From the NCBI RefSeq assembly GCF_019134595.1, contig NZ_CP077770.1, forward strand, positions 226,001 through 290,000: a DNA stretch of 64,000 nt. Direction: 5' to 3'. The translations under genes and the position numbers were made by a program. The DNA is from Pseudoalteromonas shioyasakiensis. Lineage in GTDB: Bacteria; Pseudomonadota; Gammaproteobacteria; Enterobacterales; Alteromonadaceae. Of the stretch, positions 1 through 9,073 are shown piece after piece. How positions within the stretch are numbered: position 1 is the stretch's first letter; every line of letters starts with the position of its first letter. Below the pieces are notes generated by a model, which saw only the letters and a program-made list of their open reading frames with translations, did no database searches and was not told where the DNA came from.

Positions 1-1
1 A

Positions 2-595
2 GTAATCAACGCGTATGTGAGTGTTGATTTAACTTCATTACCTAGTTTGCAGAAAATCCAAGAAAAACCTTCACCTGAGCAAACACAAGAAATGCCAGGT
101 GAGGCTAAGTCTTTGCCAAAAAACGAAGATGTTTCGCAGAGTAGCTCTCAGCAGATAAGTGATACTAAAGTAATTAATCCCACAATAAATGAACCAAAAG
201 AAGCTACCTCTGATAATCAGACAGCTGAGAATTCAAAAATAGTCGAAGTGCCTTTTAAAAAGCTCAACCCTTATGCGCCAATCCCACAGCTTAATTTTGA
301 AAATAGAGCTACTAGTGCATCAGCATTTGGGCAAGTTGAAGATACGAATAATAATTCGTCTGCAGGCAGGGTTACAGTGCCTGCGCAGTTAACCGTCTCT
401 GATAATAAAGCAACCGTCGTTTGGCAAAATGGCGATGGCAGCAAGCGTATCGAGGTGCTAAATGGCATGTGTTACGGTATAGATTTTAATTCGGTGTTTG
501 GTAAATCTGGAGTGCCAAGCGGATCGCCCAGACCCTGTGAAGATAAAGAAGCAAAACTATTTAAAGAAATAATGAATAAGTGGAGTAAAAAGTAA
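2..595 (+). CDS. C-terminal part of an unknown protein, cut by the window edge
   Basis: The frame is open from the first bases (…VINAYVSVDL) and no start with a ribosome site is visible, so this is probably the 3' end of a gene that begins upstream. A GTG at 17 is the first possible internal start. The visible part has a long polar linker rich in S, E, Q, P and K (about 90 residues), then a compact region of roughly 100 residues with two cysteines (NGMCYG and PRPCED) ending in a lysine-rich tail. The linker followed by a small domain suggests an inner-membrane protein with its anchor upstream and this part in the periplasm, but that is inference. I do not recognise the family. Confidence 0.6.
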   Translation, partial: VINAYVSVDLTSLPSLQKIQEKPSPEQTQEMPGEAKSLPKNEDVSQSSSQQISDTKVINPTINEPKEATSDNQTAENSKIVEVPFKKLNPYAPIPQLNFENRATSASAFGQVEDTNNNSSAGRVTVPAQLTVSDNKATVVWQNGDGSKRIEVLNGMCYGIDFNSVFGKSGVPSGSPRPCEDKEAKLFKEIMNKWSKK

Positions 596-650
596 TAACA
601 AAACACTTTACCTCAACTTAACTTGAGCTTTTAAAGTAGCGTTTTTTGTA

Positions 651-977
651 ATGGATATCGCTATGAACTCACTAGAAAACTATTTATTAAGCCTACAAAT
701 CAATTGCTATCACACGTCACTGATACAGATTTCTCAGGTACAAACGCGTATTTGGCAGTCATTACAAAATAATTCTAGTTATGCACATAATGTAATCGAA
801 GAGTTTGAATTAAATGGGCAGTCTATTAGTTACCAGCATGCCGCCCTATTTACGCTGGTTTTACAGCAGCTTGGATATAAAATACAGCCAACAGAAGAAA
901 ACGCTTTGTCGGTAAGGCATAGCCATTTATTACATGACATTCGTCTTGTCGAGCAGTTAAACCCTAATGAGGCTTAA
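651..977 (+). CDS. Hypothetical small protein
   Basis: A 108-residue open frame with no signal peptide or membrane segment, rich in Q, N, L and H. A second ATG at 663 (MNSLENYLL) has GGA about seven bases upstream and is an equally good start, giving 104 residues. It lies between the gene entering from the left and the convergent endonuclease gene. The sequence looks like a small soluble helical protein. No motif or family is recognised. The reading frame is believable because it has ordinary codon use and fills the gap neatly. Confidence 0.55.
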   Translation: MDIAMNSLENYLLSLQINCYHTSLIQISQVQTRIWQSLQNNSSYAHNVIEEFELNGQSISYQHAALFTLVLQQLGYKIQPTEENALSVRHSHLLHDIRLVEQLNPNEA

Positions 978-995
978 GTCATGTTTTATTGTATA

Positions 996-1025
996 AAAAG
1001 GCACTTAGCCGAAACTAAGTGCCTT
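996..1025 (-). terminator. Rho-independent terminator of the endonuclease gene
   Basis: Perfect arms GGCACTTAG and CTAAGTGCC around a six-base loop. Read on the minus strand the stem is followed by a run of T (CTTTTTA). It sits just past the stop of the minus-strand endonuclease gene and may also stop transcripts coming from the left. Confidence 0.8.
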
Positions 1026-1037
1026 GGCTTAACGAAG

Positions 1038-2678
1038 TTACCAAATAATTTCTACAAATTCTGGGTGATCCACAAATGGGTTGCGGTTACCTTGATGTTC
1101 ATAAGCTGCTTGATTACGGTCAAGCTCTAATTGGCTAACAGGATCCTCGTTATGCCATTTTAATAGCATAGCAACGACCCAGCTCTCAAAAACCTGATCA
1201 GATGAACCATTCAGTACAGCATTACTGTAGGTTGTGTTGTTTTGCCATGAGCCAATCACGTTTTCATAGCGTGTTGCCATGTAGAAATACGCCCTTGCAA
1301 AGTCACCTTTAAATTCATCGATTGGTTCAAAAACCGTTCCTGAGTAATTTAGTGAGCTAGCAGCGCTGCCTAATTTGCTGCCGTTACTAGAGGTATAGCT
1401 TGCACTAGCTACTTCACCAAACGGGTAGTTACTGCGTTTTGAATTGACATAACCATCAGTGGCAAAAATGTGATGTACGTCTGAATTCATTGGTTCAACC
1501 TTACCGCCAAACCAACTTTTCGGGAAAGAATGCTCACGGTTGTAGCAATCTGCTTCGCTGTTGTATGTACCACATTGGTCGCTTACAGCCACATAGTTGT
1601 AGCTGTCTTGGCCTGTGGGATTTTCTGAATAACGATCTAAAATTGAGTTGTCATTTTCAAAATACTTATCGCGTGAAGCAATATCGTAAAAACTCCAAAT
1701 TGCTGAATAGCCTTGTGAGTTGTGACCTTTGATAATGTTATATAGCTCTGTTTTCAGTGCATAACCACTAAGGCCTTGCGTTGTAACATAGTACCCGGTT
1801 GGCTCTGGTGGGTTTGTACCACCGCCGTCACCGCCACCTGAGCTATCACCTAAACTAAAAGGCGTAGCTTCTGAGCTTTGGAAGCTTGCACCACTGGCAA
1901 GTACTGTTTGACCTAACGAAAGGCTATAGCTACCGTTACCATAAGAGCAGCAAATGCCATCGCCATAGCTATCAAAAATAGTAAAAGTATAGTCACCATC
2001 AGTTAAACATGCTTGCTCACTGTACTGAGTATTTGCTGCATAGCTGCCGCCTGATGCTACTGCACTACCTTGGCTATTGGTGATTTGCCAGCTGGTTTCT
2101 TCCCCATAATTATCGGTAGTGAGGGTCAAAGATACTTGGTTATCTGCGCAGCTACCCGTAGGTGGTGGGGTTGAGCCTGTGTTTGGTGCAAAGTTATCTA
2201 CATAAACGACTTCGCTGCCATCAAAACCAGTTACGTCGTAAAAGCGCAGGCCAACATTAATTGATGTGGTCGCAGAGGCTGTGTACTGATAACTGATTTG
2301 TTGCCATTGATTGGTTAATGCTGAGTTAGAATAGCCTTGATAGCCATCAACCACTAAGCGAGCTTTTACGCCACTTTCTGTATGGTAAACCCAAGCAGAA
2401 AACTCATAACTTTCACCCGCCACTACCTCTACTAATTGCTGTAAATCGGTATTACTTTGCGTGCCAGTATTAACCACGACTTGCGCTGAGTAATTACCTG
2501 AGTAAACCATATTACTGTTAGCGCTAAGACTAATACCGCTATCTATAGTGCTCCAGCTTGCAGGGGTGTTTGCTGACCAGCTTTCGAAGTCGGCGTTATT
2601 AACATTTGCCAATGCTGAACTTGCTAAACACAGTAAGCTACTGGCTAGCATATATTTTTTACATGTCCCGTGTGACAT
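1038..2678 (-). CDS. Secreted endonuclease I (EndA/NucM family) with N-terminal accessory domains
   Basis: A 546-residue extracellular non-specific DNase. A signal peptide ends near residue 24 (LASSALA). Residues about 25-168 look like a CBM-type beta-sandwich with an aromatic start (NADFESW). Residues about 175-275 form a second small beta domain with a CC pair, common in secreted marine enzymes. A GGGDGGG linker leads to the endonuclease I domain (about 293-546). That domain shows the family active-site stretches NREHSFPKSWF and DVHHIFATDG, with the histidines that act in ββα-metal catalysis. The start is supported by AAGGAAA nine bases upstream. E. coli EndA is about 235 residues, so the N-terminal half is extra. 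The likely role is degrading environmental DNA for nutrients or remodelling biofilm DNA; the gene stands alone. Confidence 0.9.
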   Translation of the reverse strand: MSHGTCKKYMLASSLLCLASSALANVNNADFESWSANTPASWSTIDSGISLSANSNMVYSGNYSAQVVVNTGTQSNTDLQQLVEVVAGESYEFSAWVYHTESGVKARLVVDGYQGYSNSALTNQWQQISYQYTASATTSINVGLRFYDVTGFDGSEVVYVDNFAPNTGSTPPPTGSCADNQVSLTLTTDNYGEETSWQITNSQGSAVASGGSYAANTQYSEQACLTDGDYTFTIFDSYGDGICCSYGNGSYSLSLGQTVLASGASFQSSEATPFSLGDSSGGGDGGGTNPPEPTGYYVTTQGLSGYALKTELYNIIKGHNSQGYSAIWSFYDIASRDKYFENDNSILDRYSENPTGQDSYNYVAVSDQCGTYNSEADCYNREHSFPKSWFGGKVEPMNSDVHHIFATDGYVNSKRSNYPFGEVASASYTSSNGSKLGSAASSLNYSGTVFEPIDEFKGDFARAYFYMATRYENVIGSWQNNTTYSNAVLNGSSDQVFESWVVAMLLKWHNEDPVSQLELDRNQAAYEHQGNRNPFVDHPEFVEIIW

Positions 2679-3026
2679 TGTATTTTCCTTTTTTATATTT
2701 TAATAGTTTTTGCTGTTCTCAAAATGAACACAGCGAGTATAGGCTAATTGGCTTATGTTGCAATAATGTTAATTAATAAAAGTTTCTTATTTGGGAATTT
2801 TTGCTTTTAACATGTTTTTTTTGGATAAATACTAAATTAATAACTAAATGGAATATCAAAGCAGATTCTATTCTTTTTTAATCGCCTCAGACCTCGTTAT
2901 TCTTCACGCTCAGATAAACCTTTAAAGCATTTCTATTGGGTCTTTAAAGTCGAAAAAATTGTTCGCGAAATGACAGTAGCAAGTTCGTTTCGCAGTTAAC
3001 TTTTCAGGGTTACGAGGAATAAATTC
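2679..3026. other. Divergent promoter region between endonuclease and cysJ
   Basis: About 350 very AT-rich bases with no credible open frame. It must hold the promoters of both divergent genes. The cysJ side has a leader of about 100 bases with the ribosome site ACGAGGAA before the ATG at 3027. CysB would be expected to act here from knowledge of cys operons, but I cannot mark a site with confidence. Confidence 0.45.
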
Positions 3027-4841
3027 ATGTTGTTAAGTCAACTAAATGCAGCGGCGAGCCCGCTATCGCAAGAGCAAGTACAAAAGCTGCAAGGCTTAGT
3101 GGCTGAACTTAATCCAATTCAGCAAGCGTGGGTAAGTGGTTACTTAGCTGCTAATGCCAACGCAGGGGTATTAACCGGTGGTGTTGCTGCCGCTCCAGCT
3201 GCAGGTGATGCGGCACCGCTAACTATTTTATACGGCTCGCAAACGGGTAACGCAAAAGGCGTGGCGAGCAAGTTAAAAGAGCAAGCAGAGTCGCGCGGCC
3301 TAACGGTTAAGCTAGTAAACATGGCTGACTACAAACCAACTGCCCTGAAAAAAGAAAAGTTCATCACGGTTGTTGTCTCAACCTATGGTGAGGGTGAGCC
3401 ACCAGAAGACGCTGAAAGCCTGCATGAGTTTTTAACGACTAAAAAAGCACCAAAACTAGATGGTGTTAAAGTGGCTGTGATTGGCTTAGGTGACTCAAGC
3501 TACGAATTTTTCTGCCAAACAGCAAAAGATTTTGAAGAGCGTTTTAACAAGCTTGGAGCAGAAACTATTTTCCAGCGTGCTGACTTAGACGTTGATTACG
3601 ATGATGAAGCTGCTAAGTGGATTGATGGTGCACTTGATGCGTTTGAACCTGATCTTAAAGCGCAGCAACAAGCAAGTGGTGGTCAAGTTGTGGCAATGCC
3701 ATTTGGTGCAGCGGCACCAGTAGCAAGCCAATACACCAAGCAAAATCCATTTGCTGCAGAACTGAGTGTTGTGCAAAAAATTACGGGTCGTGATTCAACC
3801 AAAGATGTTCGTCATGTAGAAATCTCATTAGAAGGTTCAGACATCACCTATACACCGGGCGATTCGCTAGGCGTTTACTTCTTAAATGACGAAGCACTTG
3901 TTGATGAAGTACTTACGCTTACACAAATCGATGCATCTAGCACAGTTAAACTCGGCGACGAAGAACTAAGTGTTCGTGATGCATTAATCGAAAAATTAGA
4001 ATTAACTCAGTCATACCCAGGCTTTGTTGAGAAATATGCAACAGCAACTGGCAACCCTGATTTATTAAAGTTAGTTGAAGATAAAGCGGCAATGCGTGAG
4101 TACATCGAACCTCGCCAAATCTTCGATATTATTCGTCAAAACCCAGCTCAGCTTGAAGCGCAAACCTTAGTTGATTGCTTACGTAAACTACAAGCACGCT
4201 TATATTCGATTGCATCTAGCCAAGCTGAAGTTGAAGAAGAAGTTCACTTAACTGTGGGTCTGGTTGAGTTTGATGCATTCGGTAGCGAGCACTTAGGTGG
4301 TTGTTCTGGCTATTTAGCACGTCGTGCTGAAGAAGGCTGCAAAGTAAAAGTATTCAGCGAGCATAACGATAACTTCCGTTTACCGGCTAATGATGAAACG
4401 CCAATTATCATGGTAGGCCCGGGTACAGGTATTGCACCTTTCCGTGCGTTTTTACAAGAGCGTGATGCTCGTGAAGCAAGCGGTAAAAACTGGTTATTCT
4501 TTGGTAATCCACACTTTACTCAAGACTTTTTATATCAAGTAGAAATTCAAGGTTATTTGAAGTCAGGTTTACTGACTAAAGTGGATGTGGCGTTTAGCCG
4601 TGACCAAGCTGAAAAAGTATATGTTCAAGACAAACTTCGCAAAAATAGCCAAGAAGTGTTTGCTTGGTTAGAAGCGGGTGCTCATTTGTATATCTGTGGT
4701 GATGCAAACCGTATGGCGAAAGATGTTCATCAGGCGCTTGTAGACATTATCAAAGAAAATAGCGGCAAAGATGATGAACAAGCTGAGCAATATTTAAAAG
4801 ATTTGCGTAGCGCAAACCGCTATCAGAAAGACGTGTACTAA
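3027..4841 (+). CDS. cysJ: Assimilatory sulfite reductase (NADPH) flavoprotein alpha subunit
   Basis: The 604-residue flavoprotein passes electrons from NADPH through FAD and FMN to the CysI haemoprotein for six-electron reduction of sulfite to sulfide in cysteine synthesis (cytoplasm). A flavodoxin domain lies at about 65-205, with the FMN phosphate loop LYGSQTGNAKG and STYGEGEPP. It is followed by the FAD-binding ferredoxin-reductase domain (RLYSIASS, GGCSGYLA) and the NADP domain (VGPGTGIAPFRAFLQER). The C-terminus RYQKDVY is typical of CysJ. Length matches E. coli CysJ (599). It is the first gene of cysJIH, with 48 bp to cysI. No truncation or missing motif is seen. Confidence 0.97.
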   Translation: MLLSQLNAAASPLSQEQVQKLQGLVAELNPIQQAWVSGYLAANANAGVLTGGVAAAPAAGDAAPLTILYGSQTGNAKGVASKLKEQAESRGLTVKLVNMADYKPTALKKEKFITVVVSTYGEGEPPEDAESLHEFLTTKKAPKLDGVKVAVIGLGDSSYEFFCQTAKDFEERFNKLGAETIFQRADLDVDYDDEAAKWIDGALDAFEPDLKAQQQASGGQVVAMPFGAAAPVASQYTKQNPFAAELSVVQKITGRDSTKDVRHVEISLEGSDITYTPGDSLGVYFLNDEALVDEVLTLTQIDASSTVKLGDEELSVRDALIEKLELTQSYPGFVEKYATATGNPDLLKLVEDKAAMREYIEPRQIFDIIRQNPAQLEAQTLVDCLRKLQARLYSIASSQAEVEEEVHLTVGLVEFDAFGSEHLGGCSGYLARRAEEGCKVKVFSEHNDNFRLPANDETPIIMVGPGTGIAPFRAFLQERDAREASGKNWLFFGNPHFTQDFLYQVEIQGYLKSGLLTKVDVAFSRDQAEKVYVQDKLRKNSQEVFAWLEAGAHLYICGDANRMAKDVHQALVDIIKENSGKDDEQAEQYLKDLRSANRYQKDVY

Positions 4842-4889
4842 TCACGTTTAAAGCTAACAGCCGTCACTGTAACAAATTTAGGAAATACC

Positions 4890-6587
4890 ATGAGCGAACG
4901 AGACAAAAACGTAAAGCTTTCTGATAACGAGCGTTTGAAAAGAGAAAGTAATTTTTTACGTGGCACAATTGAGCAAGATTTAAAAGACGAGATCACCGGT
5001 GGTTTCACTGCTGATAACTTCCAACTGATCCGTTTCCACGGCATGTATCAGCAAGATGACCGTGACATTCGCCCTGAGCGCGCAAAACAAAAACTAGAGC
5101 CGTTACATAATGTTATGTTACGTGCTCGTATGCCTGGCGGTATCATCAAGCCAGAGCAATGGTTAGCGATTGATAAGTTTGCTGAAGAGAAAACCAGCTA
5201 TGGCAGTATTCGTTTAACCACGCGTCAAACGTTCCAGTTCCATGGTGTGCTTAAGCCAAACATTAAAGGCATGCACCAAATGCTTAATAGCGTGGGCATT
5301 GACTCAATTGCAACGGCGGGCGACGTAAACCGAAACGTGTTATGTACAACGAACCCAGTTGAGTCTGAGCTTCACCAAGAAGCGTACGAATGGGCTGCGA
5401 AGATCTCTGAGCACCTATTACCAAAAACCAAAGCGTACGCTGAAATTTGGTTAAATGGCGAAAAGAGTGAAACCACTGAAGAGCCAATCTTAGGTTCAAC
5501 TTACTTACCGCGTAAGTTTAAAACCACAGTAACAATTCCACCGAACAATGAAGTGGATGTGCATGCGAACGACTTAAACTTCGTGGCAATTGCAGAAAAC
5601 GGCAAGTTAGTTGGCTTTAACGTGTTAGTGGGTGGTGGTCTTGCGATGACTCACGGTGATACAGCAACGTATCCTCGTAAAGCAGATGACTTTGGTTTTA
5701 TCCCACTTGAGCACACGTTGAAAATTGCTGAGCACGTGGTGTCTGTACAGCGTGATTGGGGTAACCGCTCTAATCGTAAAAATGCGAAAACTAAATACAC
5801 ACTAGACCGTGTAGGTTCTGATGTATTTAAAGCTGAAGTTGAAAAACGTGCTGGTGTTCAATTTGAGCAAAGCCGCCCGTATGAGTTCACCCACCGTGGT
5901 GACCGCATCGGTTGGGTTGAAGGTATTGATGGTAAGCACCACTTAACGCTGTTTATTCAAAGTGGCCGTATTTTAGATTACCCAAATCAACCACTTAAAA
6001 CAGGCTGCCGTAAAATTGCTGAAATTCACCAAGGTGATTTCCGCATGACGGCAAACCAAAACTTGATCATCGCAGGTGTACCAGCTGATCAAAAAGCGGT
6101 AATCGAAGAGATCGCTCGTAATCATGGCTTAATTGATGACAGCCATACAGAACAGCGTAAAAACTCAATGGCGTGTGTGGCATTACCAACGTGTCCGTTA
6201 GCGATGGCAGAAGCAGAGCGTTATTTACCAAGCTTAATTGAGAAAACTGAAGCGTTATTAGCTAAGCATGGTATCAGCGATGACAACATCATTATGCGTG
6301 TTGTAGGTTGTCCGAATGGCTGTGGACGCGCAATGTTGGCAGAAGCGGGTCTAGTTGGTAAAGGTCCGGGTAAATACAACGTGTACTTAGGTGGTAACCG
6401 TGAAGGCACACGTATTCCAAAACTGTATTTAGAAAATGTTGGCGAAGACGTATACCTAGAGGCATTCGATAAGCTTATTGGCCAATGGGCAAGTGAGCGT
6501 AATGAAGGCGAGTGTTTTGGTGATTTTGTAATTCGCAAAGGCATTGTTGCTGAAGTTAAAGTTTCAGTAACCGATTTTCACGCATAA
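4890..6587 (+). CDS. cysI: Assimilatory sulfite reductase haemoprotein beta subunit
   Basis: The 565-residue catalytic subunit binds sirohaem and a 4Fe-4S cluster and reduces sulfite to sulfide with electrons from CysJ. The cluster ligands are visible as C-x5-C (ACVALPTCP) and C-x3-C (GCPNGCGR). The sirohaem-binding arginines and lysines are in the repeats around [13 protein letters not shown] and RMTANQNLI. Length is close to E. coli CysI (570). The ATG at 4890 follows TTTAGGAAATACC. The gene lies between cysJ (48 bp upstream) and cysH (38 bp downstream), so the three are probably co-transcribed. Confidence 0.97.
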   Translation: MSERDKNVKLSDNERLKRESNFLRGTIEQDLKDEITGGFTADNFQLIRFHGMYQQDDRDIRPERAKQKLEPLHNVMLRARMPGGIIKPEQWLAIDKFAEEKTSYGSIRLTTRQTFQFHGVLKPNIKGMHQMLNSVGIDSIATAGDVNRNVLCTTNPVESELHQEAYEWAAKISEHLLPKTKAYAEIWLNGEKSETTEEPILGSTYLPRKFKTTVTIPPNNEVDVHANDLNFVAIAENGKLVGFNVLVGGGLAMTHGDTATYPRKADDFGFIPLEHTLKIAEHVVSVQRDWGNRSNRKNAKTKYTLDRVGSDVFKAEVEKRAGVQFEQSRPYEFTHRGDRIGWVEGIDGKHHLTLFIQSGRILDYPNQPLKTGCRKIAEIHQGDFRMTANQNLIIAGVPADQKAVIEEIARNHGLIDDSHTEQRKNSMACVALPTCPLAMAEAERYLPSLIEKTEALLAKHGISDDNIIMRVVGCPNGCGRAMLAEAGLVGKGPGKYNVYLGGNREGTRIPKLYLENVGEDVYLEAFDKLIGQWASERNEGECFGDFVIRKGIVAEVKVSVTDFHA

Positions 6588-6625
6588 TTTTATAAGCGAC
6601 ACCGCTTTAAGGTTTGGAATTAACC

Positions 6626-7366
6626 ATGAGTGAATTTAAAAACATCTTAACGATGAGCAAAGAAGACCAAGCAGCTATGTTGGCTGATATTAATGGTCTT
6701 CTAGCTGATAAAAGCGCAGAAGAGCGTGTTGCGTGGGCACTTGAAAACTTACCAAGCACGCACTTTTTGTCGTCGAGCTTTGGTATTCAAGCGGCGGTGA
6801 TGTTGCATTTAGTGACATCACAGCAGCCAGATATTCCTGTGGTACTGACTGACACTGGTTATTTGTTCCCTGAGACTTATCAGTTCATTGAGCAAATGAC
6901 GGAGCGACTATCGCTTAATCTTAAAGTTTATAAAGCTGAGCTTAGCCCTGCGTGGCAAGAAGCGAAGTTTGGTAAACTTTGGGAGCAAGGTGAAGCCGGT
7001 ATTAAGCAATACAATCAACTGAATAAAGTTGAGCCTATGAGCCGCGCATTAAACGAGCTGCAAGCAGGCACGTGGTTTAGTGGTTTACGCCGTGACCAAT
7101 CATCAAGCCGTGCTGATAAGCAAATTGTTGAAATTAGCCGTGGTACTGTGAAAGTGTATCCACTTATTGAGTGGAACAACCGCGATATTTATCAGTATCT
7201 AACTAAGCATGATTTGCCGTATCACCCACTTTGGGAGCAAGGTTATGTGTCGATGGGTGATGTACACACCACGCGTAAACTTGAACCAGGCATGACAGAA
7301 GAAGAGACGCGTTTCTTTGGTTTAAACCGTGAATGTGGCTTACATATTGACGGTGATGGTATCTAA
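6626..7366 (+). CDS. cysH: Phosphoadenylyl-sulfate (PAPS) reductase
   Basis: The 246-residue enzyme reduces PAPS to sulfite with thioredoxin, the step before CysJI. It shows the PP-loop-like [13 protein letters not shown], the [12 protein letters not shown] substrate loop, [12 protein letters not shown], and the C-terminal RECGLH motif carrying the catalytic cysteine. There are no extra cysteine pairs of the 4Fe-4S type, so it belongs to the PAPS rather than the APS group. I chose the ATG at 6626 (MSEFKNIL); an in-frame TTG at 6614 would add four residues. Third gene of the cysJIH operon, with a strong terminator 28 bp beyond the stop. Confidence 0.96.
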   Translation: MSEFKNILTMSKEDQAAMLADINGLLADKSAEERVAWALENLPSTHFLSSSFGIQAAVMLHLVTSQQPDIPVVLTDTGYLFPETYQFIEQMTERLSLNLKVYKAELSPAWQEAKFGKLWEQGEAGIKQYNQLNKVEPMSRALNELQAGTWFSGLRRDQSSSRADKQIVEISRGTVKVYPLIEWNNRDIYQYLTKHDLPYHPLWEQGYVSMGDVHTTRKLEPGMTEEETRFFGLNRECGLHIDGDGI

Positions 7367-7393
7367 TCCTAAATTCCTATCAGAATTTTCGTA

Positions 7394-7420
7394 AAGCGCA
7401 ACCTAGGTTGCGCTTTTTTT
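7394..7420 (+). terminator. Rho-independent terminator of cysJIH
   Basis: A perfect 22-bp palindrome (AAGCGCAACCT then AGGTTGCGCTT) followed by a run of T. It closes the cys operon before the next gene at 7467. Confidence 0.9.
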
Positions 7421-7466
7421 GTGCTATTTATATACAATCTCAGGCTTAATTCTATGAGAGAAAATT

Positions 7467-8195
7467 ATGAGTCGTGTTGTTGCTTTTTTATTGTTGCTAT
7501 TAATTGCGCCTTTAGTGCGAGCAGAAACTTTGCAAGTTGCGTTGTATGACACAGATTACCCCCCTTATCACTTTGCTGATAGTGGTCATAAAGGGCTTGT
7601 TGATGAGTTACTAATTCGTTTTGCTGAGAAATATAATCATGATCTTCAATACAAGCTGGTACCAGAAGTGCGTTCACAGCATTTACTTGATGAAGGCAAG
7701 GTTGATGTTCGCTTAGAGTCTGAGCAATGGTATCGCGGAGGTAATCAATACTATTGGAGTGATAGCATCGCAGTTGTTGAAGATATTTTAGTGATGCCGA
7801 GTGGTTGTCATATTCCAGCAATTGATGAGCTAGGCGGCTATGTGTTGATGGCCCGCTTTGGCTATACCTACCCGCAATTTGAAGCATTATTTGCATCTGG
7901 CAAGTTGCACCGTGAGGACTTTTACTCTGAAATAGATATGCTGAGCGCTTTAGTCGACATGCAGCAAAATCAACGCGTTGCTGTGATCGCAAAAAACACA
8001 CTGCAGTGGTATGCCTCAAAAAATAATGCCTTTAAAAAATTCACGGTGAGTGATTACAGTGTTGGTAAGGCGCCGATGCAATTACAGTTTGCGTACAACG
8101 AAAAAGGTAAGCGTATGAGCGAGCAATTTAATGAATTTATGAAAAATCTTAAATCATCCGGTGAATTTGCTAAGATTGAAAGTAACTACCAATAA
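7467..8195 (+). CDS. Periplasmic solute-binding protein, family 3-like (orphan)
   Basis: A 242-residue protein with an N-terminal signal peptide (LLLLLIAPLVRA, cut near residue 19). The body has the bacterial extracellular solute-binding family 3 pattern: LQVALYDTDYPPYHF, a GLVDELLIRFAEK helix, GKVDVRLESEQW and a C-terminal helix MKNLKSSGEFAKIESNY. Typical members bind amino acids or act as sensor domains. No permease or ATPase gene is near, so it is either an orphan receptor or a protein of this fold with another job. A second such orphan lies at 58312-59091. It is followed after 12 bp by the DUF4124 gene and may be co-transcribed with it. Confidence 0.8.
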   Translation: MSRVVAFLLLLLIAPLVRAETLQVALYDTDYPPYHFADSGHKGLVDELLIRFAEKYNHDLQYKLVPEVRSQHLLDEGKVDVRLESEQWYRGGNQYYWSDSIAVVEDILVMPSGCHIPAIDELGGYVLMARFGYTYPQFEALFASGKLHREDFYSEIDMLSALVDMQQNQRVAVIAKNTLQWYASKNNAFKKFTVSDYSVGKAPMQLQFAYNEKGKRMSEQFNEFMKNLKSSGEFAKIESNYQ

Positions 8196-8207
8196 TCGGT
8201 AAATGGA

Positions 8208-8750
8208 ATGATTAAGCGTTTTTGTTACCTTGCGGTTATGTTGCTACTAACTAGTATCGCGCTACTGTTTTACATTAAAAAGCCAGACGGTAAACCTTAC
8301 CTAGAGCTGAGTATGTTCGAGCGTTATTCAGAAAAAGTAAGTGGTGATGTGAGCGATTTTGCTTCGCAAAGTGCCGATACACTGACCAGCCAAGCAAAAA
8401 AGCTAACTGAGAAGCTGAACTTTAGTGAAGACGCTAATACACCTGTCGTCGTGTATAAATGGCAAGATGAACATGGTCAGTGGCACTATGCTGATACCCC
8501 TCACCCTAATTACGTTAGTACTGCAGTAAGTTTAGATCCGAACGACATAACTGTGCTACCGGCAGAGACTTTTCAAGCTGATGAAGAGCAACCAGCAACC
8601 GTTAAAGCTGACGAAACACCTTCTGCGCTTGGTGTATACGACCCTAAAAACGTACAAAAGATGATGCAAGATGCTGAGCAAGTAAAACAGCTTATGGAGC
8701 AACGTAACAAGCAGCTTGAGCAGCAGCTCAAAGAGCAAGGTGACAATTAA
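8208..8750 (+). CDS. DUF4124 domain-containing membrane-anchored protein
   Basis: A 180-residue protein with one N-terminal hydrophobic segment (about residues 5-23, CYLAVMLLLTSIALLFYI) and no lipobox. At about residues 84-100 it has the DUF4124 signature YKWQDEHGQWHYADTPHP, a small domain found in envelope proteins. The C-terminal 40 residues are a Q/E/K-rich coiled coil. Function is unknown; the layout suggests a periplasmic protein tethered in the inner membrane. A second DUF4124 protein is at 18263-18784. It starts 12 bp after the binding-protein gene without a strong ribosome site, and its end overlaps the convergent gene by 4 bp. Confidence 0.75.
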   Translation: MIKRFCYLAVMLLLTSIALLFYIKKPDGKPYLELSMFERYSEKVSGDVSDFASQSADTLTSQAKKLTEKLNFSEDANTPVVVYKWQDEHGQWHYADTPHPNYVSTAVSLDPNDITVLPAETFQADEEQPATVKADETPSALGVYDPKNVQKMMQDAEQVKQLMEQRNKQLEQQLKEQGDN

Positions 8751-8992
8751 CTTTGTTTGTTCTGTGCTTTGATATCACTTTCCATTTTCATCAGTAAAAT
8801 AGTGAGATAAATTTTGGTGGGTAAAGAGAACAGCACACCAACGGCAATACACGCTGCGCTGATCATAATGCCATGTATACCCATACTATCACTTAAGTAA
8901 TTACCAGCTAATAAAGAATGCCCCAAAATTATTAGGCAAATACCTAAAATAATAAAGGTTTTTAAGATTCGAATGATAGTTTGTTCGGTCAT
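8747..8992 (-). CDS. Small two-helix membrane protein, unknown
   Basis: An 81-residue protein with two hydrophobic segments (about 10-30 and 40-65) and a short charged tail (KMESDIKAQNKQS). No family is recognised. The ribosome site GAGGT ends about eight bases before the ATG and lies inside the 3' arm of an inverted repeat (8996-9032), so translation may be controlled by RNA structure. The gene ends by overlapping the convergent DUF4124 gene by 4 bp. Confidence 0.65.
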   Translation of the reverse strand: MTEQTIIRILKTFIILGICLIILGHSLLAGNYLSDSMGIHGIMISAACIAVGVLFSLPTKIYLTILLMKMESDIKAQNKQS

Positions 8993-8995
8993 ACA

Positions 8996-9032
8996 AGCAC
9001 CTCACTTTAGCCTTAATTAAAGTGTAGGTGCT
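8996..9032 (-). promoter_or_regulatory. Inverted repeat covering the ribosome-binding site of the small membrane gene
   Basis: On the minus strand the arms AGCACCTACACTTTA and TAAAGTGAGGTGCT pair almost completely around ATTAAGGC. The GAGGT of the 3' arm is the ribosome site of the gene starting at 8992. The 5' arm holds the anti-ribosome-site CACCT. No T run follows, so it does not look like a terminator. Confidence 0.55.
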
Positions 9033-9073
9033 GTTGTAATTAACAGGATTGTTCTAAATCAAGCAATTGTTGA

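Noticed and set aside
7465..8019. 184-residue minus-strand open frame
   Set aside because: Complementary to the binding-protein gene, which has a clear signal peptide and family pattern; the antisense frame shows neither.
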